From positions 1,230,386 through 1,294,385 of the forward strand of contig KB722742.1 in assembly GCA_000349905.1 (NCBI GenBank): a stretch of DNA of 64,000 bases, given 5' to 3'. Under the pieces are notes generated by a model. That model was not told the DNA's origin. It saw only the letters and a list, made by a program, of their open reading frames with translations, and searched no databases. Origin of the DNA: Volvariella volvacea V23. Lineage: Eukaryota > Basidiomycota > Agaricomycetes > Agaricales > Pluteaceae. The position numbers and the translations under genes were made by a program. Positions 11,025-23,547 of this stretch are shown in pieces; positions within the stretch are counted from its first letter, which is position 1, and every line of letters starts with the position of its first letter.

Positions 11025-13464
11025 TTATATCATTCCAACAAAGCCACCTATAACCGCTGCCGCGGCCAAGGAGCCCCAGATGCCGGCTACACCCGCCAAA
11101 CCGTACTTCCCAACCATGCTTCCGCTTCCGGGACCATTGAAAGGTATGAAGGTCTGTTTTGGTTGTGCAGCCGTGTAGGTTTCCAAGAATCCTCCTCCTA
11201 TACCTCCTCCGGTCAGGTTTGCTCCATTGGGCTGGGTATGGCGAGATGAGTATTTAGACGAAGACGGCAAAAGTAGGATGACGGTACGTACCCCTATAGG
11301 ACGAGAATCGTCTTCAAACGCGCATGTACTTGAGGCGCATATGCACTCTCCGGCTACAGGATCCCAAAACGGCGTTGAGCAGTTGGCTGGTACTGTATAG
11401 TCGTAGATCAGTTACTGATCGAGAATAAAGGCAGAAATCGATCAGTCATCAAAAGCAAACTTACATCTGAATCGAGGTTGCTCGCCCATAGGTACTTCCT
11501 GGGACGGATTCGGGTTGTCTGGGGTTGGCGGGGTCGATGGGCATCCGTACTGAATCACAACAAAATTTTGAGTTATCACGCCACAGCAACAAAACAAAAC
11601 GGAGGCGGGGAAGGGAGGCGAAAGAAACTAGGCAACTTACGCAAGTATAGAACGGGAAATCGTCAAATGCACAATGTTGAATGACCCCGTTCTCATTCTG
11701 CGGTATCCCATTACAGATCTCTCGTCCTGGGTCCACTTGGGGCGTTGTGCATCTCAGCGAGGGTATTTGGTCCAGTTGAGAGACCGGGACGGGATGTCTA
11801 ACCCAGTCGAGCAATTGCTCGTTTGATACGATCCAGACTGCATTTTGGGGAAAGAGCGGAAAAGGGGAAGAGGAAGACAGCGAATGGAGAAGAAGCGTGC
11901 GTGAAAGGCAGCAGCGAAGACGTCACACCGGCGAATTGTATGAACGATAATGCCGCAGGCACGTCGGGAGAATTCCCCGCCGTTGCATTATTGGCAGGTA
12001 AATGAACGTTCGTCCATTAAATCGTTATGGAAAGTTAAGGGCAAGAATTTGGGTTGCACAGCCAGGGAAGAAGAAAGTGGAACGTTTAGTGAGTAACGCG
12101 TTACGTAACCAGGGTTGGATGGATAAACTCACCATCTTGCTGTTCCTGCGCCCAATCAAGGAAGGCATTTATCATCTCAATCGTGGACGGCCTTGCTGTT
12201 GTCCCAGGGACCGTCCTCTATGCGCGCATTCAGTCGTCCGAATAGAAGGATTTGGAGTGAATACTTACGGAGAGATGGATTGGATGGGTATATAACCCGA
12301 TTGGCTGCCTATTCCCATTATAATGGGCCGTAAACGTGTTTTGCATATACATAAACGTCGCCGTATCATTGACATGCGTCTGTCCATTCGCGTTGTCCCT
12401 AAAAGGCCACATCAGTACTTATCCCCAATTCAATGGCACAGATGAACAAGCACTTACAACCAAGGATCCATCAGATGCGGTCCATTCACACCGAGATTAT
12501 CGAAAAACGAGTACATCGGAAGCTCCCAAAATCCGGGCAACTTTGGCTCCCCCTTACATGTCCCAGGGACTTCCAAACAGTTATTGGCCAGTCCGTAGTC
12601 CAACGTATAGGGCCAATATGCGTCCGTCTCCGGGTCATCAACGGGTATAGAAGCCGTTGCACTCGAGTCGTAGGTGAAATGGGAGGCATATAGTGTTCTT
12701 AAAGTGTCAACGGAGTAATCCAGGAATGGAGCTCGGAAGCCTTTGATTGAGGATAAAGGAATTCCGGCGAGCGCATTGAGCGTTATTAGATTGCCATTGA
12801 TCTCTTTGGCGGGTGGTTTCCCGACGTGAGTCATACTGTGGAATAAATGCGCATTGATGATGAGCGGAAGCATCACGGAACGTCGTCATCGGATCCTTAC
12901 GTGTGGTCGGCGATTTCGTTGCCAGAGACAAACCAGTCTATGAACGTTAATTAAGAATGGAGGATCCCCATGTCAGCATCGTCATAATCGCCGCTCCACA
13001 GTTGGGGAAACGGATATGAAATATATTGAACGCCGGATACTGACCTGTGACGAGGGTGTAGTTCGTATACTGTATTGAAGTGAAGTATGTCATTTTGGGG
13101 GCACACCCATTGGGGTTTCGCCTATGAGCCAAAAATTGGTTGACCGAGTCAAGGGTGTATGATTGGATGGCGTCGTCGGCGGTGAAGACGACAAACATCG
13201 GCACTTCTTCCTAGTTGCATATCCGTTAGAACTAACTAGAGAAACGTGAAGGGCGTATGAAATGCTCACGGGTCTTAGTCCACCTGGCGGGCTCGTACTC
13301 GCGCATAAACAATCCGGCAGCTGACATCTCGACGAATCGCATGAATACCCAGCAGCCTCTGAACTCGTCGTTGGTCCTGATATGCTTCCTTCCTCCTGTG
13401 CCACAACTAACACTGGCGGTGCAACGAAGAAAGCGGCGATAGCAAGCAGTATTGCGGATATCAT
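11025..13464 (-). CDS. Secreted GPI-anchored chitin deacetylase-like protein (CE4)
   Basis: The ATG at 13464 starts a signal peptide (MISAILLAIAAFFVAPPVLV). The product is spread over about nine exons. CE4 (NodB) motifs are present: VVFTADDAIQSYT gives the catalytic/metal Asp pair; HTMTH, restored by removing the intron near 12850-12895, gives the two metal-binding His; RAPFLDY is motif 3; and IGLYTHPIHLS carries the late His. Two Cys-rich segments follow (CAFDDFPFYTC; CICASSTCAFEDD), then a Gly/Ser linker and a hydrophobic tail (GLAGVAGIWGSLAAAAVIGG) typical of a GPI signal, ending in TAA at 11025-11027. The family hydrolyses N-acetyl groups of cell-wall chitin to make chitosan. Surface location is inferred from both end signals. 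The gene seems intact. It resembles the animal-type, longer chitin-deacetylase-like group more than short bacterial NodB enzymes, which is an impression only. Confidence 0.85.
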
Positions 13465-14537
13465 CTTCTGAACGACTTGCTTGTTCGTGACGAGGAGAAT
13501 TGGGAACGGCGAGAGCGTGGGTGGTGATACCCGAGGTGGAGGTAGAGGTAGTGTCCGCGAGGACGGGAGGGATGGAGGGGGAACAAGGATGGGAGGGGAG
13601 AGAGGAAAGGAATAATCTCGCACCTCGGAAGCGATGATATATGGCTAGATGTAGGGCAAGAAGGACCGCAAAGTCCCGGCAAGGCGGACGAGGGGGACAG
13701 GTATGGAATTTAGGGATTTAGTGGGTTAATAGAATACCGCAGTCCTATATTAAGCAATTGGATCGAAATCGCTGTAGGGCGAGATTTGTTGCGCTGGAAG
13801 CCATTGCAGCGACGAGACGAGCTCGAAATTGGTTTACGCATGGTATCGTACCATCGTGTATACAAGGAGCCCCGGCCATGGGTCAATTCGCCCCAGAAGT
13901 GTATCAGCTTAGCCGGGCGCTTGCCGGCCTCTAGTTCGTTTCCTCGTTCGCCCACATCCATCTCCCAGACAGTGTCTCCTCCATTTGAACTGAAGCCCTT
14001 CACAGCACAGGACATCAGATTCCGCCACCGTCAACCCAACAGCAGATAGACAGATGATGAGAAGCAGGTGGTATCATTCCAAAATTAGACATGTCGCCCA
14101 GCCGTGCCATTGCTTGTTTAGCGCTCGCTAGAACTGTAATACAAATCACAATTAGCCGAGATATGACATCTCCGGGGAAGAAGGAAAGCGGGTAAGTGAT
14201 CACGAATGAGAAGAAGGGTCCTGTGATTGGGGTCCTGCTGGCAAGTGCGACAGCATAGCAAGAGAGATCCTGATGGAACGTGGACGTGTGCGTGAGTGTG
14301 GGTGTATGCGTGAGCATGGTGGATTAGCAGACGGCAAGCAAGAGGAAGCACCATCCCATGGCCAGCGTGTTCCGATACCCACTGCCACGAGTTGTACAAT
14401 TCAACGAGCCAGTCAGCAGAGCAAAGTAAGAGAACCCATGGCGGTGTTGCGGTGATAGACGCCCGCGTATTCAACACAATAGGCATATCAGGAGCCCCCC
14501 GAGGGATTGGTATACGTATGGGTATAGATATGGATAC

Positions 14538-14558
14538 GGGGATGGGGATGGGATGGGG
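14538..14558 (+). other. Potential G-quadruplex motif
   Basis: Four runs of three or four G separated by AT dinucleotides (GGGG-AT-GGGG-AT-GGG-AT-GGGG) meet the usual sequence rule for an intramolecular G-quadruplex. It lies in the gene-empty region about 1.1 kb upstream of the deacetylase start. Function is unknown. Confidence 0.5.
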
Positions 14559-16629
14559 ATGGACTCCGACCCGGATCTGAGCTGGGCGCAAGGGAATGAT
14601 GCCACCGAGGTTTTTGGCGACTCCAGAACGGATGACTATGAGTCACGATTAACTATAGCGGATTATCCCGACCGAGGCATTCAAAAGAGCTGCGCCAGAC
14701 GGCACCAAGTGCGTGGTACGTCGCCAGTGGTTGAAGATAAGTCAAAGCCAAAACTGATGGGCAAACAGAGTAAAGTTACGGCTCTGCATGTCCATTGGCC
14801 ACCACATCAGCAAAGCCGGACAAACCCAGCCTGAGACCCCGGACTCGGACACACATGGCCAGCGAGCGCTTTGCTCTGGCATAGAGTGGTCCTGAGGATC
14901 AGCTCTATACAACTGGCTATATTTTCCTATTCCCGCAGGGAACCGAGGTATGTCACTGCCACATACACCCGGCATAACCCATAACATATCTACTTCAACG
15001 GTCAGCCATCACGACGAGTGGTACTAGTCATGGCCGCCGTGCGAGCTTGATGCCGAACCAAGGACCCATCCAGAAGTTAGAGCGCATGGCATATGTTCTT
15101 GATATGCTCACGAGATCCCTACTAGGCCCAAACCTTCTAGGTATACAAATCACCGCAGATCAGGTGCACCATGGCTCAAATTAGTAACAACTTTCCATCG
15201 AAAGAGAACAGGCATGCGTATACAGCATCCCACAGTTCCTCATTTCAATGGTAGTCTTGTCATGGGCGCAGTGATGGAGATGGAGATGGTTGATGTGTTA
15301 GTGCTGGACACGACACAACCAGCTCGCCCATTGACTGATGGCAGGTCTAATATGTCAATGCACTCTGTACCATAAATCTACCGCACGATGCACGTTGCTC
15401 ACGACCGCGAATAGCACTGATCTGTCTGTCAACACAAACACCTTTCCCTGTCCATCACGATATCGCGATCGTCAAATCCCGCCATGCAATCTCCTCCAAC
15501 CCTTGCGCGGAACGGAAATACACCCCCACATCGAGCCTAGACCTAGATGGACTCAGACTAACTCAGAATCACTCAATACATATCACATCACCCCTTGAGA
15601 ACCAGCTATCATGCATCACGGCCCCCGCGTCAACGTTCCAGTCCTCAAGTGCATACAAAAGCGCAGTACGGCGAGTCCATGCTATCTATTCTAGTAGTCC
15701 ATGCTCCCACTAAGCAAAAACTACCGACACACAATACAGCATCGTAAGCAAAACCCGTCTGATAAGCAAACTCGCAAGCTTAAACCCTACAGCCGGGCCC
15801 GTACCCAGGTCTAGGCTATCACGAACTCGGCGAGGCTATCAGAGCCAGAGAAGTGCCAGTACGATTTCCACTTCCAGCAGCACCCGAATTGCTTTCCCAG
15901 CCGCAAGCACACACGTATGCCGTATCTCCGCAATGACGATGGCTAGCGCTGAGTCTATCAACACCCCCGGGTTTGACTTGAGCAGCTACGGATAAAGCCC
16001 CAGGTCATAGGGTTGTAGCTTCTAACCCTGATGTTGGTATTGCTCGCGTGCGTGCGGGATCGTCAAATATCGATTATGCGAGATATATGCGTGTACTTAA
16101 CTGTACCAGTGCCACTCTGACCAACAGCATATATCCCGAGCGGAAAGGGAATTGGACCACGACCGAGCCCACGATGCCGGACTATACGCAGTCCGAGTTA
16201 GTCATGCCTAGCCCTAGAAATCCCAAGCGTAAAAAGCTTATTGCTTACTTTTATACCAGGAAACTCTTGGTCGTGGCCGGCTTGACTTCCCCGCAAACAC
16301 GCGCACAGGCGTGTGGGGAGATGTGATGACCGTGACCTTTCGGACTCGCTTACTGCACAAACGGAGTCTGATACCAGTAGGTGGGTTAGTATCTCTGAGT
16401 TTGCATATACAGGTTATGTAGATACCGTGCAAAAAAAGTCTTAATATATACGGAGATAAACGCATGCGCAACTTAGGTTCCAGACAACTCACGCGTATTA
16501 AAAGCATATGGATCATGCATAGTGGATGTGGGCACGTTGTACTGCGCAGCACGAAAGGCTCAAACGAGCTTGGAATATGGCCGATCCCTAACCGCTGCAA
16601 GTATCATGATTCTAACCTCCGGTTTTGTA

Positions 16630-16670
16630 GTCACTAGTCACTAGTCACTGGTCAACCGGTCACTGGCAGT
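16630..16670. repeat. Short imperfect tandem repeat of a TCACTAG-like unit
   Basis: Three to four units related to agtcact follow one another, the later ones diverged (ctggtcaaccggtcactgg). This is a simple local duplication with no evident function. Confidence 0.6.
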
Positions 16671-16881
16671 AATTATACGACACTTGCATTACTTATTACT
16701 AAAATCACAACAGAATCTAGGAAAACCTGCGATACTGGCATCAAACCAGAACCCAACGTATACCCGCCTTACAGAGCACCAATCACCAGACTTAGCATAT
16801 TCCCGTTTTTCTTCGTCGTGATCGTCAATTTCGACATCTTCCACCACTTCCGATAATCTCTCTTTTCCTTGTGCAGTCCCA

Positions 16882-18430
16882 TTAAAGTGCTACTTCAGAA
16901 TCGACCTCTTCAACGGTCTTCTCACTCGTCATGATCCGTTTACCATGCCCTACTTTCAATTTCAAGTGTTTCCACCGCCTCTCATAGCCTCTCTTGTATA
17001 GTTATCCCACTGTGCGTCCGTAGTGCAAGTCTCTCCAAGCGCTTTCCTAAAGCCACATTCCTTCTTATCAGCCCCTCCAATGGTACGTTGACAAATTCAT
17101 TAACTAATTCTTCCTTACGAGCACTACCTCCTACGAAAAAATTATACGGAGGGTGCATCTCAACCTTAATGTTTTTGAGTTGAGGACATGCAACTGAGTG
17201 ACCTTGAAATATACATAAATGACGTAAATGTGAGTCGCGCGCAGACAGTAGGATTTCTTGAGTACACACCGTCGTGATGATTCGAATTTCCCGGCGAGGC
17301 TATATCTCTGTTCCTGGGTAGGCCTATCCCCTCGATGGCCTCCCCAAACCTCGCTTGCAGTACAATATTCTTCAGCCCCTCAGTTCGCGAGAAGAATAAC
17401 TCGTCCAAATCCAACGTGGCACTAGCCTCACGCGCATTGTGGTGCTCCCAAAACAGGTTTTGAACGTTGTGGAGGTTGCATTGGTCAGCCATCGGACGGA
17501 TTACGATTGTGCTGACCAACGACCTCGAGGGTTCCATAAGTTTGAGAAGCTCGCTGTGAAAGACAAGACGTCGCGTTGCTGGATTTTCTGGCCCTTCGAG
17601 CTCTTCAAGACCCTCTCTGGCGGCACAATCCATAAATTTGGATGTGTCTTCGACAGGAGAGGCTTGCGCTGTTATTTCTGCTGGTGATAAATTCAATGTA
17701 CGAAATATTTTGGCGTCAGAAATGGGCGTGGTGGCTGATACTCGAGTCAAGGATGAGGCAAGGTCAACAAAATCTCGTATCCCTTCGCTCCCACAAGTGA
17801 CGCCCACCTCGACAAATACGCAAGATGGGAATTATAAAATTCAAGAGGCGGTGTGCAACGTGAGGGGTGCAAGCTGAAAGACGGAAGGGCAAAGTGATTT
17901 GAATTCTGCAGTTGTCAGCGTATGGTGTTCTCCAGTATGGAGATGCACGGGATTATCCAGACACCTGGGGTAGAGTATGTAGCAGGGACTATGGTCAACG
18001 CTGAGAGATAGATTTTTGAGACGAGGAAGACCAGCAATGTCACCCAACGAGGTGGCTTTGAACGATCTTTCCGTGGCGTGTATGAAGAATTGGGTCAACG
18101 ACTGGAGGGAGGAGATTATGGACCAATCCTGAGGCGCGCAGTTGGATAAGGTCAAGGATCTTAACTTAGGCATGTCATAGTTGAATAACTTGTATGGGAG
18201 TATGACAGTCTTAAACTTCTTGGTGTTCGAAAGAGACAACTCTTCAATACATGGGTTGGGCGCCTTAGAAGAAGGCTTGATTACTTGTGCAATGAATCCC
18301 CCCTTTCCGGTGACTTCTGGGAAACGAATGTGGTTGAAGTTTGGGAAGGCGTGACGTACAGGTAAGGCTGTCAGACCACCATAGCCTTGGCGCTTGGGGT
18401 CACAGCTTATACGCCAGGACAGGTGTTATA
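16882..18430 (-). pseudogene. F-box/LRR relic, 5'-truncated inverted copy of the 5.5 kb gene (copy 2)
   Basis: Minus-strand segments align with copy 1: RHAFPNFNHIRFPE, IEELSLSNTKKF, LFNYDMPKLRSLTLSNCAPQ, LSACTPHVAHRLL, CNLHNVQNLFWEHHNA, LDLDELFFSRTEGLKNIVL and LGKRLERLALRTH. The frame changes near 17890 and 17830, and a TGA replaces an Arg codon near 17000 (ERL-stop-EAVET versus KRLRGVAET in copy 1). The last stop is at 16882-16884. The F-box-encoding 5' part is missing: similarity fades by about 18430, immediately beside the stop of the next gene at 18498. It is therefore a truncated and degraded paralog. The remaining LRR part could still be transcribed, but no complete product is possible as sequenced. 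Confidence 0.72.
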
Positions 18431-18497
18431 TTTCAAGCTGAAGCCAATCATGATATGACCTTTGAATATCCATTAGCATACATTCATCAAAAGTACA

Positions 18498-20098
18498 TCA
18501 ACGTTTGGACCGGACAGTAGTATAAGGGAACAACCCCGAGAACAGCTTCTTAAATCTCTTGCTATCATTACTCCACCCAAGGTTAATGGTGTTAATCTTC
18601 AAATCGTCAGCAGGTAAGATATCACTCAGAGAGAGGAGTGCCTCTCTCGCCGCCTCAGCCAAATTCAACGTCCAAGAGAACATATTCGCCTTCCCTCTTA
18701 TATGAACGAGAAGAGAGTTAACACTCGTCGACGACGCAATCGTCAAGGATGTCAACTCCTTTAATATTATCTTGTCGACATACATGTCTGAGCCTGTGTC
18801 AACGTATTCGCTATTCTGTGAACCAGTTCGACCTTGACCAGAGATGTGATCAGTTGGGAGGTGAAGTGAAAGTTTCTGCACTTTTGTGCATTTCTTCACG
18901 ATGTCGAGACACGTCTGGTTCGTCAGAGGTGCATCGAGTATTAGCTCTCTGAGTTGACCATAAGGTACGGGAGCTCTTGCGTGCCAAGGGAACAACACAG
19001 CTTGGTAACAACCCTTCCATTCCAGGGTTTGCAGATTGGGGAATAGTCTCTTGTTCACTGGTCTGTGCGAAAAATTGGTGGATGGCATGGGTTGTGGAAC
19101 GGACACCCTGAGGTTTACTACATTCTTGAAATCAAGTGCATCTAGCAGTTGTTCGTAGACTTGTTGTATCGTTCGAGAACGCGAGTTGCGAGGTCTGCGA
19201 TAAGCCAAGTTTGTAACCCTTATTGCGAGGGTCATTGGACCGATAAAACTGTCAAAGTAATGCTTGACGTGTGGACGAGCGATTTCAAGGGGTGAAAAGT
19301 GCATTAGTTGAATGCCAGCTGGGGCGAGGACAATGTCGAGTTCGGCAAGGGTGCCAGACGCCTTGAATGCGCATAAGGCTTGATCACCCTCCACGTTAGT
19401 TGCGTGTACACCCTCAGGCTTCCCCCGGTCCCGTACATCAGGTCCAACGGGTGTGTTCACGGGGCCAGCGTGGCTGTCAGATTTCCAGGTTGGTGCATGA
19501 GTCTGCATAGGGATGGGTTGAGAGGGAGGAGGGGGTTGCTGATATATATAGGACGTTTCGGGGTTGGGGAGATTGGATGCCCACTGCTGGATGTCTGGCC
19601 AGTGTGAGCTTGGCGGAGGGCTTTCTCTTGAGACTACAATTCACTCAGCATATGCAGGACATAGCATTCGACTGTAACACACCGTTACATGTAGTACAGC
19701 CATCGTAACAGCTCGCACAACTTGAAGGATCTAAGGGTTCAACGGGAGGAGGACACGACTCTCTGATATCAACCATATAAGCCCCTTGGGCCTGGATTGA
19801 GATTGAGCCATTGGAGTCTTCACACGGTTGTTGATTCATTGGCAGAGGCTGCTGTGGAACAGGTTTGTAGTACCCATTCGACCAACTTGGCCTCCTTGTT
19901 GTGTGATCCATAGGCTTCTGGGCAGACATAGGGGGAGCTAACTATGATAGGTCAGTACACCAGAGTCGGCCCAAGGACGTGCCATCTACATACCGTTGAC
20001 CCGGATGCTTGTGGTTCGGTGGCAAGTTGGCCTTGCCTAATGACCAACTGGAAATCCTTTCGGCCACTGTTGCTCCATTGTATGTTCATGGAGTTCAT
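18498..20098 (-). CDS. Leucine-rich-repeat-like protein of unknown function
   Basis: The main exon (to stop 18498) codes about 330 residues with repeated leucine-rich patterns (LFPNLQTLEWKGC, YGQLRELILDAPL, CTKVQKLSLHLPTD, LKELTSLTIASSTSVNSL). These resemble the LRR halves of fungal F-box proteins, but no F-box is seen. Upstream frames look spliced on. An intron of about 49 nt (GTGTGT...TTGTAG, near 19630-19685) joins a Pro/Cys-rich exon starting MSAQKPMDHTT (19929). A second intron of about 52 nt (near 19944-19995) joins an exon carrying an ATG at 20098 (MNSMNIQWSN). The Pro-rich N-terminus reads continuously across these joins. Start and upstream exons are uncertain, and the ATG at 19508 would give a shorter 336-aa form. 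I do not recognise the gene; the call rests on frame length and repeat pattern. Confidence 0.5.
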
Positions 20099-20498
20099 GG
20101 TGGTCGACGTCTGGACGTAGTAGAATAGAAAGGATAGTGCTGTAGGCGACTAGGAGGCCCTCCGCCTTATAAGTTGAACGCGCGTATGAAATCCATATTA
20201 GGCAGAGAATGCAACTTGAACAACAGCCATTTACTTCCTCTCGAGTCACTGGTGGAATGCTATGCTCCAGAATCCATGGATCCGATCGTTGCCGTATTTC
20301 AGCAGAAAAAGCAATGGTGTCGTGAGCCTGGGGGTGAGGCTCCCAGATGAACGACATGAAGAGACGACGGCAGGGTCCAGTGGCTGTACTTGACACAAGT
20401 GCCATTGTCGTTGTGGGTCCAACTTCGAATAAGGGAATCATGGCCTGGCACTAAACCAAGTCCTCGCCCGTAACCATACATTGTTCACCCAATTGCTG

Positions 20499-20711
20499 CT
20501 ACAAGCGCCTCATCACGTCTTCATCATTGCCCTCACCAGCTTTTAACAGTCGACTTTGAAGCCATTCATTATATATAGAGTCCAAAGACTCAGAACAAGG
20601 GCGTTGTTGTTTTCCGTTGTTTGATGGCGAGGGAACCGGTTGCATGCCAGGGTCATCGAAGGAGGTTTGGTGACTACCACTGCCAATCCAATCTATTACC
20701 GCTACACGCAC
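20499..20711 (-). CDS. Possible coding exon, unknown protein
   Basis: A frame of about 65 codons (DWIGSGSHQTSFDDP, then SLDSIYNEWLQSRLLKAGEG) follows a good acceptor (gtgtag at about 20710) and has protein-like composition. It may be a 5' exon of the LRR-like gene ending at 18498 or part of an unrecognised small gene. Between it and 20098 another frame (20037-20441) is open but unconvincing. No function can be offered. Confidence 0.25.
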   Translation of the reverse strand: MRVAVIDWIGSGSHQTSFDDPGMQPVPSPSNNGKQQRPCSESLDSIYNEWLQSRLLKAGEGNDEDVMRRL

Positions 20712-20764
20712 AAAACAACAACAGGCGTCGTGTTAGATTTACGAACGAACATCAACAATATCAA

Positions 20765-23441
20765 TCAAGTTGAATCAACGTCTATCTCAGGCATATGAAC
20801 AGCACCAAACCACGCCAATATAACCTCAACCCTCGGCCCATGCAGTGGGATATTAATCGGAGCATGCTTCGATGACTTCTCGGTCAATAACTTTTCTGCA
20901 CGTTCCTTTTGTCGTTTATATACGGGTGAGAGCAACATGCGCATATAATCCAGCGCCTCTGCTGCATCAGGTCGGAGGTGAGGATTGTCGGTTGACGAAG
21001 TCGGCGACTGAATGGGAGTCTCGTCGTCATTGTCAATGAACTTGAAACGAGAGGACGAGGGTTGAGGTGCATCACTAGAGTCAGAGGTAGCGGATCGAGA
21101 TGAGGCCGCAGAACGGTCGATATCTTTCCCTTTACCAGAAGACGCAGAAGACGGCGGTGCTGGTAAAGCAGGAATGGGGATTTGAGGGTTAAGCAACGCC
21201 ACGGGGGCATCGCTTGGCGCCTTCCCTTTGGTAGTCGCTAAAGCGAGAGAATGGGCTTGAATGCCATTCTCCCAGCATGCAGCAAGTCTTTCCAAGACTT
21301 CAACGAACTCTGCTTGAGCCATAGATCGTGGCGGCAAGAATACAGGATAGCCCTCCAAAGCATCAACGACAGTCGCACTCCGGATGAAGGCGGAAAGTAG
21401 GGGTGAGAGTTCGGCCAACATAAATAAACAAATGAGAATGGTAAAGTGAGATTCGACCATCAGTGGGTGGTAGGTCGTATAGATAACAGGAGGTTCTCCG
21501 GAATGCGTAGTGACAGCGGGCGTGTTCCCCGGGCGGATAGCTTCGGTGAGGTTGAACGCGTGTTCGACCAAGGTAGCAAGATCTCCATCGGGCATAGCAT
21601 GGGGTGCTTCAATCGTGTCGAAATGTACCAAGAATCGTTCATGGTCGCGCATACTCTTCCGCAAAAGGCTATAAATTTGATCCCGAAACTCCGCAGAAGC
21701 AAGTCTACTTCGATATGCCATTAGCTTTTCGCCGTCTTTACTCCCAAGTGGGCCTTCAGGATTGGAAACCTCAACTCCGCCGTATCGTCCACCCTCCAGC
21801 TGACATAGTCGCAAATCCGAACCATCGGGATACATGGTCTTGCTGACGCCTTCTAGTTCGAGGACTGCGCTTTCAATCAAGAAGATAGCCTGTTGGAGAT
21901 ACGCTGTGCCACGCAGAAAGAGAAGTTGAGGTTCAAGTGGGTCTGGCGCTTCAGCAGACGCAGATGGGTGTAACTGTGCCTCGTTGCCTTCCACTTCGGT
22001 AGAGTACTCTGGACCAGATTGATCGTTACGAGTGTTATTTGCGGTGCCGTTCCGCCTTCGCTTCCCTTTCCCCCGGGTATCTTGGGATGCTGTCTGTCGG
22101 TGCTGTAATCGACCTTTTCGTAAAGCTCTTGCTTCTTTCAGGCAATGGGTGTAATCTCTTATCGCCTGAGGATACTCGTCCCGGAATGAATGGACAATGC
22201 CACGTGTCCGATAGAACTCTAATCTTTGGGGTTGAGCATGTATTAGCTCATCGAGTATAGCGGTAGTTGTCCATTCTGCAAGCTGACTAAAACAGTCATC
22301 TATGAATCGGACATAACGCCCAGAGCCAGGACACGCACCGCGACGGAATCTTTTCATGAAAGAAGTGAACATATTTCGCGTCAACATCGTTTGGATCTGA
22401 AAATGACTCCACGATCAACCTCACTTCAACAAGCACAATGGCAGCGTTAGGTAGATGACCCACCAGTTTTCAAGACTCGCTCGGCTATGTCATCGAAAAC
22501 CGTTCCCCCCTGCATTACCATCACACTCGCAGCCACTTCATCTAGCTTGTAAGCATGGGCTAATTTTTGCACCGCCAAAGCCCTGAGTCGGTGTATTCGT
22601 GTTGCCGACATTGTCGGTGTTCGACCCCCACCACCCAGTTGACTACTCAAAGACTGAGCCGCAGCCCAGTTACTTCCAACCACTCCCCTCATAGAATTTA
22701 ACTCAGCAGCTAACAGGCCCGTGGTCGCTCGCACAGACAACTCCGCCGCTTCATCAATCAACTTGCGAATCAACGTCACGTTTCTAAAGACCCCAGGATC
22801 TATTGGAGGCGGTGTGATCTTCCCTGGTTGCGGCGTAGGGAACATGGTTGGCGCGTGTAAATGCGAGAGCCCATTCGTCGGTGATTCCGGAGGTGAAAGC
22901 TCCTTGAGGCTGGGATATCCCCGATCACGTTGTCGACCACCGGTAGCTGACTGAATGATGGCTTGTCTATTCTCCGCGAGATTAAGCGTGTTGGGATCAA
23001 GGTTCAATATAAGCAGCGTCTCGAGAAGTTCGACAGGAAGTTGCAACCATGGACCCTGAATTAAGCAATGAAGCAACCGTACAGAACGACAACGAAGCAA
23101 CACACATGGTAGGAGCTGATGTAGCGCCAATGCTTGTTTCGACTGATGCACAGAACCTGAGGCCTTTCGTGAGTGAGTGGAGAAGGGACAACAGGTGTGG
23201 AGGCAGGAGTCCCAGCGGCGTCAGATTTCGCCTTGGACTTCTTGGATTTCTTCTTCTTCTTTTTCTTTTGACCCGAGGGAGCCGCACTCAGTGGAACATC
23301 AACTTCATACAGTGTAGGAGATGGCCCTCCAGATTGTGTCGTCAAAGTCGAAACTTCAGATAGGTCGACCGTCAGGGATTCGGTGTTTGGCAAGAGGGGT
23401 CCAGAAGGGATGGTTAAATGGGCCAACGTGGGAGTAGCCAT
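20765..23441 (-). CDS. Conserved fungal protein with TPR-like helical repeats, function unknown
   Basis: The ATG at 23441 (MATPTLAHLTIPSGPLLPN) begins a product with a Lys-rich run (GQKKKKKKKSKKSKAK, possible nuclear signal). An intron lies near 23070-23160. Then come LPVELLETLLILNLDPNTL and a conserved helical segment (IHRLRALAVQKLAHAYKLDE, FDDIAERVLKT). Introns at 22397-22463 and 22287-22338 join KTDPNDVDAKYVHFF to LAEWTTTAILDELI. The best-conserved part follows: QPQRLEFYRTRGIVHSFRDE and YPQAIRDYTHCLKEAR, reading like TPR helices. A C-terminal segment runs from YHPLMVESHFTILICL to FLPPRSMAQAEFVEVLERL. The stop is at 20765-20767. I recognise this as a widespread but uncharacterised basidiomycete protein rather than a named family. 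A possible 5' UTR intron with donor gtatgt lies just upstream, at about 23462-23505. The gene appears intact. Confidence 0.75.
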
Positions 23442-23547
23442 CTGAGCTTGATGCACAAGGAGGCCTGGAAAAACTCGTCATGTGTACCAAAAGACGAGAA
23501 CTGTGGACATACCAGTTGGTCGTTAGTCAAAACGTCGAACGAACAGG

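Larger units (their letters stand above)
13465..16881. other. Gene-empty region of about 3.4 kb
   Basis: The first 200 bases are the promoter/5' UTR side of the deacetylase gene. Beyond that, neither strand gives a frame with recognisable protein character or plausible exon chains. There are GT-rich and GGAT-rich low-complexity stretches (14270-14320, 14500-14570) and a short tandem repeat at 16630-16670. No terminal repeats, transposase or reverse-transcriptase motifs are seen. It may be old, degraded mobile DNA, but nothing shows this directly. Confidence 0.4.

Noticed and set aside
20037..20441. Minus-strand frame of 134 codons between the LRR-like gene and the TPR-like gene
   Set aside because: It competes with the overlapping frame that fits spliced exons of the LRR-like gene and shows no known pattern.
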